Shown here piece after piece: positions 34,614 to 45,794 of a stretch of 64,000 nt of DNA (position 1 is the first letter of the stretch; every line of letters starts with the position of its first letter). Location of the stretch: NCBI GenBank assembly GCA_041395905.1, contig JAWKZP010000005.1:186001-250000 (forward strand), in the 5' to 3' direction. Position numbers and translations under genes: made by a program. This DNA is from UBA7803 sp041395905. GTDB lineage: Bacteria; Pseudomonadota; Gammaproteobacteria; Pseudomonadales; Azotimanducaceae. The notes under the pieces were generated by a model. The model worked only from the letters and a program-made list of their open reading frames with translations. It did no database searches and was not told the DNA's origin.

Positions 34614-37600
34614 TGACCGAGAACGCTACCCTGCTGCTCGAGCTGGCGGGCCCGCCGGCCTTGTCCAGCTTCCGTCTCGACAAGCTGCGTGGGCAGCTGG
34701 ACCTTCCGGGCGGGCGGCTGTACGCGGAGTTCGTGCATCTGCTGGCCCTTACCGCGCAACTCGACGACGACGAGCGCAAACGCGCCGAGCACCTGCTGCG
34801 TTACGGTCCGGAAACCGGCCGCCCGCAGCCCGGTGGCAGGGAGTTCGCCATCGTCGTGCCGCGTCGCGGCACCATTTCGCCCTGGTCGAGCAAGGCGACG
34901 GACATCTTCCACATATGCGGTCTCACCAAGGTGGTTCGGGTGGAGCGCGGCGTGCGCTGGTTCGTGGATGGCGACACGGGGGCAATCGACAGCCACGCGC
35001 TCTACGACCGCATGACTCAGCGAGTAGTCTCGCGAGCGGACCTCGGGTCCGTGTTCGAATCGCTGGCGCCGCAGCCGCTCGGCCGCGTGCCGCTGCTCGC
35101 CGGAGGACGCAGCGCGCTGGAGGCGGCGAACCGCTCGCTGGGTCTGGCCCTGTCCGACGACGAGATCGACTACCTGTACGGAGCCTATCAGGACCTGGGT
35201 CGGGATCCGACCGACGTCGAGCTGATGATGTTCGCCCAGGCGAACTCGGAGCACTGCCGCCACAAGATCTTCAACGCCAGCTGGTCCGTGGACGGCGAGC
35301 CGCAGCAGCGTTCGCTGTTCGAGATGATCCGCAACACCTACCGGCAGATCAACGGTGCGGGAATCCTCAGCGCCTACGCGGACAATGCAGCGGTGATCGA
35401 GGGCCATCTGGTGGAGCGCTTCAGTCTCGATCCCGTCAGCCATCGCTACGGCTACGCCAGCGACCACGCCCACATCCTGATGAAGGTGGAGACGCACAAT
35501 CACCCGACGGCGATCGCTCCCTATCCGGGCGCTGCGACCGGTTCCGGCGGCGAGATCCGCGACGAGGGCGCGGTCGGCCGTGGCTCCAAGCCCAAGGCCG
35601 GACTCACGGGGTTCACCACGTCGCACCTCAACATCCCCGGCTACCGGCAGCCGTGGGATCTGGATACCGGCAAGCCGGAGCGTATCGTCAGTGCCCTGGA
35701 GATCATGCTGGATGGCCCCATCGGCGCGGCAGCGTTCAACAACGAGTTCGGCCGGCCGGCGCTGAACGGCTACTTCCGGACCTTCGAGCAGCCCGACCCG
35801 GAGCAGCCGCGGCGGGTCCGCGGCTATCACAAGCCCGTGATGCTTGCCGGCGGCGTCGGCAGCGTCCGGGCCGAGCACATACAGCCGCAGCCGTTTCCGG
35901 ATCGAGCTCAGCTGATCGTGCTCGGCGGCCCAGCGATGCTCATCGGCCTGGGCGGCGGCGCCGCTTCGAGCATGGCGTCGGGTGAGAGCACGTCGGACCT
36001 GGATTTTGCCTCCGTGCAGCGTGACAACGCCGAGATGGAACGGCGCTGTCAGGAGGTCATCGACGCCTGCTGTGCCCTGGGCAGCGCGAACCCGATCCTG
36101 CTGATCCACGATGTCGGCGCGGGTGGCCTCTCCAACGCCCTGCCGGAGCTGGTCAAGGATGCCGGCGTGGGCGGGTGCTTCGAGCTGCGCGCCGTGCCCA
36201 ACGCGGAGCCGGGCATGGCGCCCCTGGAAATCTGGTGCAACGAGGCGCAGGAGCGCTACGTGCTCGCGGTGGCCGGCGAGCGGCTGGCCGAATTCCGTGC
36301 GCTCTGCGAACGCGAGCGCTGCCCGTTCTCGGTGGTGGGCGAATCGACGCTGGAGCCGCAGCTGCTGGTTCGCGACAGCCACTTCGACAACGCGCCGGTG
36401 GACCTGCCGCTTTCGGTGCTGTTCGGCAAACCGCCGAAGATGCATCGACAGTTTCGCCGCAGGGCGCTGCCGCAGCGCCCATTCGACCTGTCGACAATCG
36501 ATCTCGGCGATGCGGTGCAGCGCGTGCTGCGTTTCCCCGTAGTGGCGAGCAAGCAGTTTCTCGTCACCATCGGTGATCGCAGCATCACCGGTCTGGTGGC
36601 CCGGGAACAGATGGTCGGACCCTGGCAGGTGCCGGTTGCCGATGTGGCGGTGACGCTGGCCGGCTATCGCAGCCACGCCGGTGAGGCCTTCTGCATGGGC
36701 GAGCGTTCGCCCCTGGCTCTGCTCGATCCGTGTGCATCGGCACGCGTGGCCGTGGGCGAAGCGTTGACCAATCTGTGCGCGGCGCCTGTGACCGATCTGC
36801 GGCGCACCGTGCTGTCTGCCAACTGGATGGCCGCCGCCGGCGATGACGCCGACGAGCAGGCCCTGTTCGACGCCGTGCGCACCGTCGGCATGGAGCTGTG
36901 TCCCGCACTCGGCATCGCGATACCCGTGGGCAAGGACAGCCTGTCCATGCGTACCCGCTGGGACGACCGGGAGGTGGCCGCGCCGCTGACGCTGATCGTG
37001 TCGGCGTTTGCGCCGGTAGACGATGCCCGCCGTACTTTGACGCCCGAGCTGGTGCGTACCGGCGACGCAACCGAGCTGCTGCTGGTGGATCTGGGCAACG
37101 GCCGCGACCGGCTCGGCGGCAGCGCGCTGGTGCAGTGCTTCGGCGCGCTGGGCGCGCGGCCGCCAGACCTGGACGAGCCCCGGCAGCTGGTGCGGTTCTT
37201 CGAGGCCATACAGCAGCTCAATCGCGAAGGCCGGCTGCTGGCATATCACGACCGTTCCGACGGCGGCCTGCTCGCGTGTCTGCTGGAGATGGCCTTTGCC
37301 GGTCGCTGCGGGCTGGACATCGATCTGGCGCCGGCACTGGCGGACGCTGAACGCGCCGGGGACGAGGCGGTGCTGAGCTCCCTGTTTGCGGAAGAGCTTG
37401 GCGCGGTCGTACAGGTGCGGCGCGCCGATCTGGGCGCGGTGCTGGCGGCGTTCGAGGGGCTGCGTTGCGTGCCGGTGGGCGCGCCGCGAACCGACGATGC
37501 GGTGGTGATACGTCTGGGTGAACGGCAGCTCCATGCTGCAGGGCGCGCTGACCTGCAGATGGCCTGGTCGGAGACCAGCTATCGCATGCAGCGCCTGCGT

Positions 37601-38500
37601 GACAATCCGCAATGTGCCGATGAGGAGTTCGCGGGAATCGTCGCCGATGACCCGGGACTGTCGTGCGCGCTCAGCTTCGATCCGAGCGAAGATGTTGCGT
37701 CGGCGCCGACACTGCGCGCGACGCGGCCGACCATCGCGGTGCTGCGGGAGCAGGGCGTCAACGGGCAGATCGAAATGGCGGCTGCGTTCGAACGTGCCGG
37801 GTTCGATCCCGTGGACGTGCACATGAGCGATCTCGTGGAAGGCAGGGTGCGCCTGGCGGACTTTCCTGCGCTGGTCGCCTGCGGCGGATTCTCATACGGA
37901 GACGTGCTAGGCGGCGGTGGCGGCTGGGCCAAGAGCATTCTCTACCATTCCGCGGTGCAGGAGCAGTTTCAACGGTTTTTCGCTGCTGATCGCCTGGCGC
38001 TCGGCGTCTGCAACGGCTGCCAGATGATGTCGGCGCTGGCGGAGCTCATTCCAGGCGCCGCCGATTGGCCGCGGTTCGTGCGCAATCGTTCCGAGCAGTT
38101 CGAGGGGCGGACCGTGCTGGTACGTGTGGGTGAGGTGGCCTCGCCCTGGCTCGCGGGCATGGGTGGCAGCGTGATGCCGATCGCCGTCGCTCACGGCGAG
38201 GGCCGGGCGGAGTTCGCTGATCCGGACCGCGAGCAGCGTTTCTGGGCAAGGGCTTCGGAACAGCTTGCGCTGCAGTACGTCGATTCGTACCACCGGGTCA
38301 CTCAGAACTACCCGGCCAACCCGAACGGTTCCGGGCACGGTCTTGCCGGTGTCACGGCCGCCGATGGTCGCGTGCTGGTGATGATGCCGCATCCGGAACG
38401 CGTCTTCCGAGCCTGTCAGAACTCCTGGCGGGATCCGGCCTGGGGCGAAGACGGGCCCTGGTTGCGGCTGTTCCGCAACGCCCGGGTAGCCCTCGGCTGA
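34613..38500 (+). CDS. purL: Phosphoribosylformylglycinamidine synthase (large single-chain)
   Basis: The fourth step of purine synthesis, in the long form (1295 residues) typical of gammaproteobacteria. The FGAR amidotransferase core has FAQANSEHCRHKIFNASW, KVETHNHPTAIAPYPGAATG and the second AIRS-like half; the C-terminal glutamine amidotransferase has GVCNGCQMMSAL with the nucleophile, AHGEGR, and the closing MPHPERVFR. The ATG at 34613 overlaps the tadA stop. Longer in-frame starts lie inside tadA and are not credible. Confidence 0.98.
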   Translation: MTENATLLLELAGPPALSSFRLDKLRGQLDLPGGRLYAEFVHLLALTAQLDDDERKRAEHLLRYGPETGRPQPGGREFAIVVPRRGTISPWSSKATDIFHICGLTKVVRVERGVRWFVDGDTGAIDSHALYDRMTQRVVSRADLGSVFESLAPQPLGRVPLLAGGRSALEAANRSLGLALSDDEIDYLYGAYQDLGRDPTDVELMMFAQANSEHCRHKIFNASWSVDGEPQQRSLFEMIRNTYRQINGAGILSAYADNAAVIEGHLVERFSLDPVSHRYGYASDHAHILMKVETHNHPTAIAPYPGAATGSGGEIRDEGAVGRGSKPKAGLTGFTTSHLNIPGYRQPWDLDTGKPERIVSALEIMLDGPIGAAAFNNEFGRPALNGYFRTFEQPDPEQPRRVRGYHKPVMLAGGVGSVRAEHIQPQPFPDRAQLIVLGGPAMLIGLGGGAASSMASGESTSDLDFASVQRDNAEMERRCQEVIDACCALGSANPILLIHDVGAGGLSNALPELVKDAGVGGCFELRAVPNAEPGMAPLEIWCNEAQERYVLAVAGERLAEFRALCERERCPFSVVGESTLEPQLLVRDSHFDNAPVDLPLSVLFGKPPKMHRQFRRRALPQRPFDLSTIDLGDAVQRVLRFPVVASKQFLVTIGDRSITGLVAREQMVGPWQVPVADVAVTLAGYRSHAGEAFCMGERSPLALLDPCASARVAVGEALTNLCAAPVTDLRRTVLSANWMAAAGDDADEQALFDAVRTVGMELCPALGIAIPVGKDSLSMRTRWDDREVAAPLTLIVSAFAPVDDARRTLTPELVRTGDATELLLVDLGNGRDRLGGSALVQCFGALGARPPDLDEPRQLVRFFEAIQQLNREGRLLAYHDRSDGGLLACLLEMAFAGRCGLDIDLAPALADAERAGDEAVLSSLFAEELGAVVQVRRADLGAVLAAFEGLRCVPVGAPRTDDAVVIRLGERQLHAAGRADLQMAWSETSYRMQRLRDNPQCADEEFAGIVADDPGLSCALSFDPSEDVASAPTLRATRPTIAVLREQGVNGQIEMAAAFERAGFDPVDVHMSDLVEGRVRLADFPALVACGGFSYGDVLGGGGGWAKSILYHSAVQEQFQRFFAADRLALGVCNGCQMMSALAELIPGAADWPRFVRNRSEQFEGRTVLVRVGEVASPWLAGMGGSVMPIAVAHGEGRAEFADPDREQRFWARASEQLALQYVDSYHRVTQNYPANPNGSGHGLAGVTAADGRVLVMMPHPERVFRACQNSWRDPAWGEDGPWLRLFRNARVALG

Positions 38501-38526
38501 GCCGGCGGCGGTCCGGCCGGCGTGCC

Positions 38527-39075
38527 TCAGCGGCGCCGGGTGGGGTCGATGATGATGTCGGCTGCCCGCACCGGATAGTGGGCGCGCGCGCGGTCGCGAA
38601 AGTAATGTTCGAGCGTGTGCCGGATCACGGGAAACGCCAGCTCGCCCCAGGGGATGTCCGCCTCTGCGAACAGCCCCACGTCGCGGGTCTCGTCTCCGGC
38701 GGAAAACTCCGGCCGCGTCAGGCGGCCGCGGTAGAACATGTAGATCTGTGAGATGTGCGGCAGGCTGAAGACCGTGTACAGGTCGTCCACTTCGACCTCG
38801 GCCCGCGCTTCCTCCCAGGTCTCGCGGCGGGCGCCCGCCTCGGCGGTCTCGCCGTTCTCGAGATATCCAGCGGGCAGGGTCCAGTAGCCGCGGCGCGGCT
38901 CGATGTCGCGCTGGCACAGCAGCACGCGATCCTCCCACGTGACCAGGCAGCCGGTCACGACGCGCGGATTCTGGTAGTGGACCGTATCGCAATACTCGCA
39001 GACGAAGCGTTCGCGGTTGTCCCCGGGCGGGGTCTTCACGACCACCTCGCTGCCGCAGGTGCTGCAGTACTTCAT
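38527..39075 (-). CDS. Nudix hydrolase with N-terminal zinc ribbon
   Basis: A 182-residue protein from the ATG at 39075 (MKYCSTCGSEV). The N-terminus is a zinc ribbon with two CxxC pairs (CSTCG and CEYC), and the middle is a Nudix box, GYLENGETAEAGARRETWEE. This architecture resembles the NADH pyrophosphatase (NudC-like) group, though the substrate cannot be read from the sequence. A TTG eight codons upstream is an alternative start. It converges with purL; between them lies a GC-rich palindrome (GCCGGC on both sides of a 9-nt loop) without a T-run. Confidence 0.85.
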   Translation of the reverse strand: MKYCSTCGSEVVVKTPPGDNRERFVCEYCDTVHYQNPRVVTGCLVTWEDRVLLCQRDIEPRRGYWTLPAGYLENGETAEAGARRETWEEARAEVEVDDLYTVFSLPHISQIYMFYRGRLTRPEFSAGDETRDVGLFAEADIPWGELAFPVIRHTLEHYFRDRARAHYPVRAADIIIDPTRRR

Positions 39076-39138
39076 GCTGGTTTCGCGGCTCGCGGACAAA
39101 GCGCGAGTATAGCGCGAACGCCGGCGCCTTCGACCGGC

Positions 39139-39534
39139 TCAGAATTCGGGCGCTGGGCCGAGACCGCGAAACAGGGGGATCACATTGTCCGCGGCCGGGG
39201 TGCCGGCGGACGCGGCGCCGGCGCTGTCGTTGGTTGCGTGATCCGTGGCTGCCTGCCGAGCCCAGCTCTCCGGTGCCACCATGCTGCGGTGCAGATCGGC
39301 CAGCGAATGGCACATCATCTCCGAGATCCGGATGGTCGCCGCCAGCGGCGTACCGGCGCGGCGGCGCTCCATGTCGACACGGAACTGCAGGCCGCGCAGG
39401 CGCCTGCGGGCAGTCTCGTTACTGGCGGTGGCGATGACGGCGTCCGTTAGCGAACGGCGCAACGTCTCGAGTCCTTGCGGGTCGTTGCGGGCCATGTCCA
39501 CCAGCACATCAAAAGCCGGTAGTCTGGGTTTCAT
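39139..39534 (-). CDS. DUF3135 family protein
   Basis: A 131-residue soluble protein of unknown function. The conserved core is FDVLVDMARNDPQGLETLRR then RRLRGLQFRVDMERRRA and IRISEMMCHSLADL, a pattern I recognise as the DUF3135 family. The C-terminal 35 residues are Ala/Thr/Pro-rich and poorly conserved. It is divergent from the carbonic anhydrase-like gene, with 180 nt between the starts. Confidence 0.75.
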   Translation of the reverse strand: MKPRLPAFDVLVDMARNDPQGLETLRRSLTDAVIATASNETARRRLRGLQFRVDMERRRAGTPLAATIRISEMMCHSLADLHRSMVAPESWARQAATDHATNDSAGAASAGTPAADNVIPLFRGLGPAPEF

Positions 39535-39714
39535 GTGTGACCCTGGTTTTCGTTATGAGTCTCGTCGTCGGTGTTCGAACGCCGGTCGATGGTTTGCTTA
39601 TGATTTCCCCTTGTCTACTATGCCCAATCCGCACCCGGGCCTGCTACCCGGTCGGTGTAAAAACAATGTAACCATTTGCAGGACCGTCCTGCGGGACGAG
39701 CGAGGAGGGTAGCC

Positions 39715-40254
39715 GTGTTGCTGCAGCTGGATGACCGAAGGGTCCGGGCAGAGGGCGAGTTCTGGGTCGCCGACAGCGCCATGGTGATGGGATCGGTGCT
39801 GCTCAGGAAGCGCGCCAGCGTATGGTTCAACGCGGTGCTGCGCGGCGACAACGACCTGATCACCATTGGCGAGGGCAGCAACATTCAGGACGGATCGGTA
39901 CTGCACACCGATCCGGGCTGCCCGCTCGTCATCGGCCGCAATGTCACCGTGGGCCACAAGGTGATGCTGCACGGGTGCGAAATCGGTGACAACAGTCTCA
40001 TCGGGATCAATGCCGTGGTGCTCAATCGAGCCAAGATCGGGCGCAATTGCCTCATCGGCGCCAACGCGCTCATCACTGAGGGCAAGGAGATTCCGGACAA
40101 TTCCATGGTGCTCGGCGCGCCGGGCAAGGTCGTGCGCGAACTGAGCGCCCAGGAGATCGAGGGTCTGCGGCGTTCCGCCGAGCACTACTGGGAGAACGCC
40201 TGCCGGTTTGCCCGCGGGCTCGAGATTCAGGACGCGGCGGATCCAGCGCCGTGA
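39715..40254 (+). CDS. Gamma-type carbonic anhydrase family protein (YrdA-like)
   Basis: A left-handed beta-helix protein of 179 residues from the GTG at 39715, preceded by GAGGAGGG. The hexapeptide repeat pattern is clear, and the three metal-binding histidines of the gamma class are in VLHTDPG and VGHKVMLHGC. Such proteins may hydrate CO2 or bind metals without proven activity. The stop overlaps the purT GTG start (GTGA). Confidence 0.88.
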   Translation: MLLQLDDRRVRAEGEFWVADSAMVMGSVLLRKRASVWFNAVLRGDNDLITIGEGSNIQDGSVLHTDPGCPLVIGRNVTVGHKVMLHGCEIGDNSLIGINAVVLNRAKIGRNCLIGANALITEGKEIPDNSMVLGAPGKVVRELSAQEIEGLRRSAEHYWENACRFARGLEIQDAADPAP

Positions 40255-41438
40255 CGCACATTGGCACGCCCCTGTCCGGCAACGCCACCCGGGTCATGCT
40301 GCTCGGCAGCGGCGAGCTGGGCAAGGAAGTGGTGATCGAGCTGCAGCGGCTCGGCGTCGAGGTGATTGCCGTGGATCGTTATGCCGATGCCCCGGCCATG
40401 CAGGTCGCGCATCGCAGTCACGTGGTCGACATGCTCGACGGCGCCGCGCTCAGGGCCGTCATCGAGCGCGAGCGACCGGCGCTGGTAGTACCGGAAATCG
40501 AAGCCATCGCCACGCCGACGCTGATCGAGCTCGAAGCCGAAGGGCTGCGAGTGATCCCAACGGCGCGGGCGGCGCGCCTGACCATGGATCGGGAAGGGAT
40601 CCGACGCCTTGCCGCCGAGGAGCTCGGAGTACGCACGTCGCCGTACCGGTTTGCCGACACCGAAGCCGAATACCGTGACGCGGTGGCGGCCATAGGTCTC
40701 CCATGCGTCGTCAAGCCGGTAATGAGTTCGTCCGGCAAGGGACAGTCCACCGTGCGCTCCGCCGGCGAGGTGGAGGCCGCCTGGCGCTATGCGCGCGAAG
40801 GTGCCCGTGGGGGTGCCGGCAGGGTGATCGTCGAAGGGTTCGTCGACTTCGATTACGAGATCACCCTGCTGACCGTGCGGCACCGCGACGGCACGGCATT
40901 CTGTGCGCCCATCGGCCATCGCCAGGAGAAAGGCGACTACCGCGAGTCCTGGCAGCCACAGCCCATGAGCGAGACCGCGCTGGCCACCTGCCAGCAGGTG
41001 GCCGCCGACGTCACGGCCGCATTGGGCGGATTCGGCCTGTTCGGCGTGGAGTTCTTCGTCAAGAGCGACCTGGTCTACTTCAGCGAGGTCAGTCCTCGCC
41101 CGCACGATACCGGCATGGTCACCCTCATCAGCCAGAGCCTGTCCGAATTCGCGCTGCACGCGCGCGCCATTCTCGGCCTGCCGATTCCCAATATCCGCCA
41201 GCACGGCCCCGCGGCCTCGGCCGTCATTCTGGTGGAAGGACACTCGCGCGCTGTCGGCTACCACGATCTGGAGGCCGCCCTGGGTGAGGCGGATACGGCT
41301 CTGCGGCTGTTCGGCAAGCCGGAGGTTGCAGGGGAGCGGCGCATGGGGGTCGCCCTGGCACTGGGCGCCGATGTGGACGAGGCGCGGCGCAAAGCCCGCC
41401 ACACGGCGGCGACGGTACGGGTGAGCTTTGACGATTGA
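40251..41438 (+). CDS. purT: Formate-dependent phosphoribosylglycinamide formyltransferase
   Basis: PurT makes formyl-GAR from GAR, ATP and formate, bypassing folate-dependent PurN. The 395-residue ATP-grasp protein begins at a GTG overlapping the previous stop. Motifs are LGSGELGKEVVIELQRLG, VVKPVMSSSGKGQS (ATP lysine loop), GVEFFVKSDLVYFSEVSPRPHDTG and TLISQSLSEFALHARAILG. Its presence implies a usable formate pool. Confidence 0.97.
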   Translation: MTHIGTPLSGNATRVMLLGSGELGKEVVIELQRLGVEVIAVDRYADAPAMQVAHRSHVVDMLDGAALRAVIERERPALVVPEIEAIATPTLIELEAEGLRVIPTARAARLTMDREGIRRLAAEELGVRTSPYRFADTEAEYRDAVAAIGLPCVVKPVMSSSGKGQSTVRSAGEVEAAWRYAREGARGGAGRVIVEGFVDFDYEITLLTVRHRDGTAFCAPIGHRQEKGDYRESWQPQPMSETALATCQQVAADVTAALGGFGLFGVEFFVKSDLVYFSEVSPRPHDTGMVTLISQSLSEFALHARAILGLPIPNIRQHGPAASAVILVEGHSRAVGYHDLEAALGEADTALRLFGKPEVAGERRMGVALALGADVDEARRKARHTAATVRVSFDD

Positions 41439-41483
41439 CCGGATGCGGTTGGCCGGGAAAAGGGGGCACGCGCCCGCTGAGCC

Positions 41484-41512
41484 TTGGCAGCGGCCGCCGA
41501 TATGGCTATAGT
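41484..41512 (+). promoter_or_regulatory. Sigma-70 promoter for leuA
   Basis: TTGGCA (41484-41489) and TATAGT (41507-41512), each one base from consensus, are separated by exactly 17 nt. The start point would be near 41519, giving a leader of about 225 nt before leuA that contains the leucine-rich peptide. Confidence 0.75.
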
Positions 41513-41552
41513 TCGCAGTCATTCGCAATCATCGAGCCGCGTCAGCTACAAC

Positions 41553-41627
41553 GTGTCCACCGCGACCACATACGAGGTTTCCGGAGAAGCCCTTCTCCTG
41601 CTGGCGCTGCTGCGACTGCCGGCATAG
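41553..41627 (+). CDS. leuL: leuA leader peptide (leucine attenuator type)
   Basis: A short frame ends with ALLLLALLRLPA and TAG at 41625-41627: seven leucine codons within nine (CTT CTC CTG CTG, then CTG CTG, then CTG). From the GTG at 41553 it is 24 residues. The same frame is open back to an ATG at 41502, but that lies upstream of the predicted transcription start. Neither start has a strong ribosome site. Leader peptides rich in the end-product amino acid control leu, ilv and his genes in proteobacteria by ribosome stalling, so this probably senses charged tRNA-Leu. GCCGGC-ATA-GCCGGC at 41618-41632 overlaps the stop codon and can form a hairpin; another (TCGGCC-loop-GGCCGG) lies near 41710-41727, just before the leuA ribosome site. 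No T-run terminator is evident. Confidence 0.65.
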   Translation: MSTATTYEVSGEALLLLALLRLPA

Positions 41628-41743
41628 CCGGCAATTACCTATCGATCAGGGCTGTGTGCCCACCCCGAGATTCCAGTTCACTTTCCAGATGAGAGGAGCG
41701 TCGGCCCGAACAGGCCGGAGTTCCGCCTGACGAGAGGTTCGTC

Positions 41744-43462
<1,719 letters not shown>

Positions 43463-43468
43463 CCTCCG

Positions 43469-43498
43469 GGCGCCAGCAGCCGAACCGGCAGCGGCGCC
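43469..43498. terminator. Hairpin between convergent leuA and the CBS protein gene
   Basis: GGCGCC at 43469-43474 pairs with GGCGCC at 43493-43498, and an inner GCCG-AAC-CGGC adds a second stem. It sits between two converging stop codons, where a bidirectional transcription end would be expected. There is no T-run, so function is uncertain. Confidence 0.35.
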
Positions 43499-43505
43499 GG
43501 GACTC

Positions 43506-44780
43506 CTAGTCGCCGGCTCCGCTGACCCGGGTGATCTTCAGGTTGCTGATGACGTTGTCCTTGATCTGCAGGGTCTCGATGCGGTAGTGGCCTATCTGCA
43601 GGCAGATGTTGCTGTCGGGCAGGGTCTCCAGGTGCTCGAGCACCAGCCCGTTCAGCGTTTTCGGACCGTGGGTGGGCAGGTCCCACCCCAGGGCCCGGTT
43701 GATGTCGCGCAGCAGGGCCAGGCCGTCGATGAAGTAGGAGCCATCGTCCTGGGGGTGAATCTCCGGCAGCTTTGCGGCCAGGTCGGTGGTGAACTCGCCG
43801 ACGATCTCCTCGAGAATGTCTTCCAGGGTGACGATGCCGTCGACCTCGCCGTACTCGTCTACCACCAGCGCGATCCGCTTTTTCTCCTTCTGGAAGTTCA
43901 TCAGCTGGGTCAGCAGCGGCGTCTGCTCCGGCACGTAGTACGGCTCTTCGGTGAGCTGCAGCAGATCTGCCTTGGTGAAGGTGCCGGTCTGCACGTGCCG
44001 CGCCATGCGCCGCAGGTGCAGGACGCCCAGGATGTTGTTGATGTTGCCCTGGTACACGGGCAGGCGCGTGTGCTGGCTGGCGGCCATCTGATCGACGATG
44101 TCGTTGATGTCGTCGTCGAGGTCAATGCCCACCAGCTCGCCGCGCGGCACCATGATGTCGTCCACGGTCACCTTTTCGAGATCGAGGATCCCCAGCATCA
44201 TGTTCTGGCCCTTTTCGGGCAGCGCGACGCCCTCGTTGACCACGGTGCGCAGTTCCTCGGGCGTCAGCGTCTCGCTGGCCTCGGTTTCCGATGGGTGCGG
44301 CAGGAACGGCTTGACCACCATGTTGGCTATGGCGTTGACGAACACGACACCCGGATAGAGCAGCCGCAGCATCGGCTCCAGAATGTAGGCGGACCAGAAC
44401 GCAATGGGCTCGGGCCGTTGCGCGGCAATGGTCTTCGGCGCCACCTCGGCAAAAATCAGAAACACCAGTGTCAGGATGAACGGCGCCAGCACGACGCCCG
44501 TATCGCCCGCCAGGCGCAGGCCGACGACGGCGGCGAGGCTCGCAGCGATGTTGTTGACCAGATTGTTGCCCAGCAGGATCACCCCCAGCAGACGGTCGGG
44601 ACGCTTGAGCAGGCGGCTGGCCTTGCGGGCGCCGCGGTGGCGTTCCTTGACCAGATGCCGCAGCCGATAGCGGTTGAGCGCGATCATGGCCGTCTCGGAC
44701 CCCGAAAAGTAGGCGGACATGCACGTCAGCACGGCGATGATGGCCAGCAGCGTGCCGGGAGAGAGTTCGCTTGGGTTCAT
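43506..44780 (-). CDS. CNNM/CorC-HlyC family membrane protein with CBS domains (YfjD-like)
   Basis: A 424-residue inner-membrane protein. The N-terminal DUF21 domain has three to four spans (LLAIIAVLTCMSAYFSGSE and LLGNNLVNNIAAS), followed by a CBS pair (VDDIMVPRGELVGID and IVTLEDILEEIVGEFTTDL) and a C-terminal CorC_HlyC domain. Homologues are linked to Mg2+/Co2+ transport or homeostasis; direct function here is unknown. The start at 44780 (MNPSELSPGT) is preferred over 44813. The upstream 103 nt to the next stop contain nothing I recognise. Confidence 0.88.
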   Translation of the reverse strand: MNPSELSPGTLLAIIAVLTCMSAYFSGSETAMIALNRYRLRHLVKERHRGARKASRLLKRPDRLLGVILLGNNLVNNIAASLAAVVGLRLAGDTGVVLAPFILTLVFLIFAEVAPKTIAAQRPEPIAFWSAYILEPMLRLLYPGVVFVNAIANMVVKPFLPHPSETEASETLTPEELRTVVNEGVALPEKGQNMMLGILDLEKVTVDDIMVPRGELVGIDLDDDINDIVDQMAASQHTRLPVYQGNINNILGVLHLRRMARHVQTGTFTKADLLQLTEEPYYVPEQTPLLTQLMNFQKEKKRIALVVDEYGEVDGIVTLEDILEEIVGEFTTDLAAKLPEIHPQDDGSYFIDGLALLRDINRALGWDLPTHGPKTLNGLVLEHLETLPDSNICLQIGHYRIETLQIKDNVISNLKITRVSGAGD

Positions 44781-44883
44781 GAGCGTTCGCGTTCGTTCAG
44801 GTGTGTGTTGCAAAGCTGGTGCGCGCAGTCATGCGCGCCCCGCGTCCTGCCGCGCGCGCAGGCCGCGCGCAGCCGGGGCCGTG

Positions 44884-45708
44884 TCAAGATGCGGGGGCGC
44901 CGGAGTCCAGCAGAATCTCCAGCACGAATTTGCTGCCGAAATACCCCAACACCAGCAGCGAGAAGGCAATCAGGGTCCACGACGTCGCCGTGCTGCTGCG
45001 CCAGCCGAAGCGGTGCCGGCCGATGAGCAGCACGGCATAAAGCAGCCAGGAGGCGCAGGACAGCACGGTGTGGTGGACCACGCGCTGACCAAACAGATCC
45101 TCGAGGAACAGAAAGCCGCTGCCGATGGACAGGGTCAGGGTCACGATGCCGACCCAGAGCAGGGCGAACAGCACCGACTCCATGCTCTCCAGCGGCGGCA
45201 GCAGGCGCAGCACGCCGAGCGGGCGGCGTCTGCGCAGCGCGCGTTCCTGAATCGCCACCAGGATGGACTGGCAGGCTGCCATGAACAGGATGCTGTAGGC
45301 CGTAATCGAGAGCACGATGTGGCCGATCAGCTGCGGGCTGAGCTTCACCCGCGCCTCGAAGCCGGTCTCTCCGTGCAGGCTGCCGAGGCTGGTCAGGGCG
45401 GCCAGCGGGAATGCCAGCAGCAGCAGGTTCTGCACCGGCAGGCGCAGCGAGGTGACGAGCACGAACAGCACCATCACCAGAGTCACCAGGCTGAGCGCGG
45501 TGTAGAACCCCAGGTACCAGCCTTCCGGCGGCTGCATCTGGGCCGAAGTGCACAGCGCATCGAGCAGCACGGCAGGCAGCCCGACGGCAATCAGCGGCCC
45601 CCGTCGAAGCGGCACCCCGCGCCGCAGCCCGCGAATCAGCAGCGCCTCGCCGACCATGTACAGAATGGCCGCGGCGATACCGGCTCCGGCGGTCAGGTTC
45701 CAAGCCAT
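44884..45708 (-). CDS. ypjD: CcsA/YpjD-type inner-membrane protein
   Basis: A 274-residue protein with eight predicted spans of the cytochrome c assembly (CcsA) superfamily. Family traits are PQLIGHIVLSITAYSILFMAA in the middle, GSGFLFLEDLFG, and VHHTVLSCASWLLYAVLL with the conserved His pair. It lies divergent from ffh, its standard neighbour in gammaproteobacteria, where its function is not firmly known. A role in cytochrome maturation is possible given the decahaem gene elsewhere in the window, but the synteny argues for the general YpjD protein. Confidence 0.85.
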   Translation of the reverse strand: MAWNLTAGAGIAAAILYMVGEALLIRGLRRGVPLRRGPLIAVGLPAVLLDALCTSAQMQPPEGWYLGFYTALSLVTLVMVLFVLVTSLRLPVQNLLLLAFPLAALTSLGSLHGETGFEARVKLSPQLIGHIVLSITAYSILFMAACQSILVAIQERALRRRRPLGVLRLLPPLESMESVLFALLWVGIVTLTLSIGSGFLFLEDLFGQRVVHHTVLSCASWLLYAVLLIGRHRFGWRSSTATSWTLIAFSLLVLGYFGSKFVLEILLDSGAPAS

Positions 45709-45794
45709 CGGTTGTCGGTCATCCGGTAGTTACGGGCAGCGGCTGCGGGCGGTGAGGATCGAGTTTGGCACAACCGGTCTGGGCCGTGAAGGTC

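Noticed and set aside
34499..37822. A 1107-residue open frame on the minus strand opposite purL
   Set aside because: It mirrors the codon structure of purL, is rich in Arg, His and Gln, and shows no domain; purL is certain.
38501..38526. A rho-independent terminator between purL and the Nudix gene
   Set aside because: A GCCGGC palindrome is present but there is no T-run on either strand.
41435..41692. An 85-residue open frame before leuA
   Set aside because: It is out of frame with the leucine-codon run and has no family features; the short leader peptide explains the region better.
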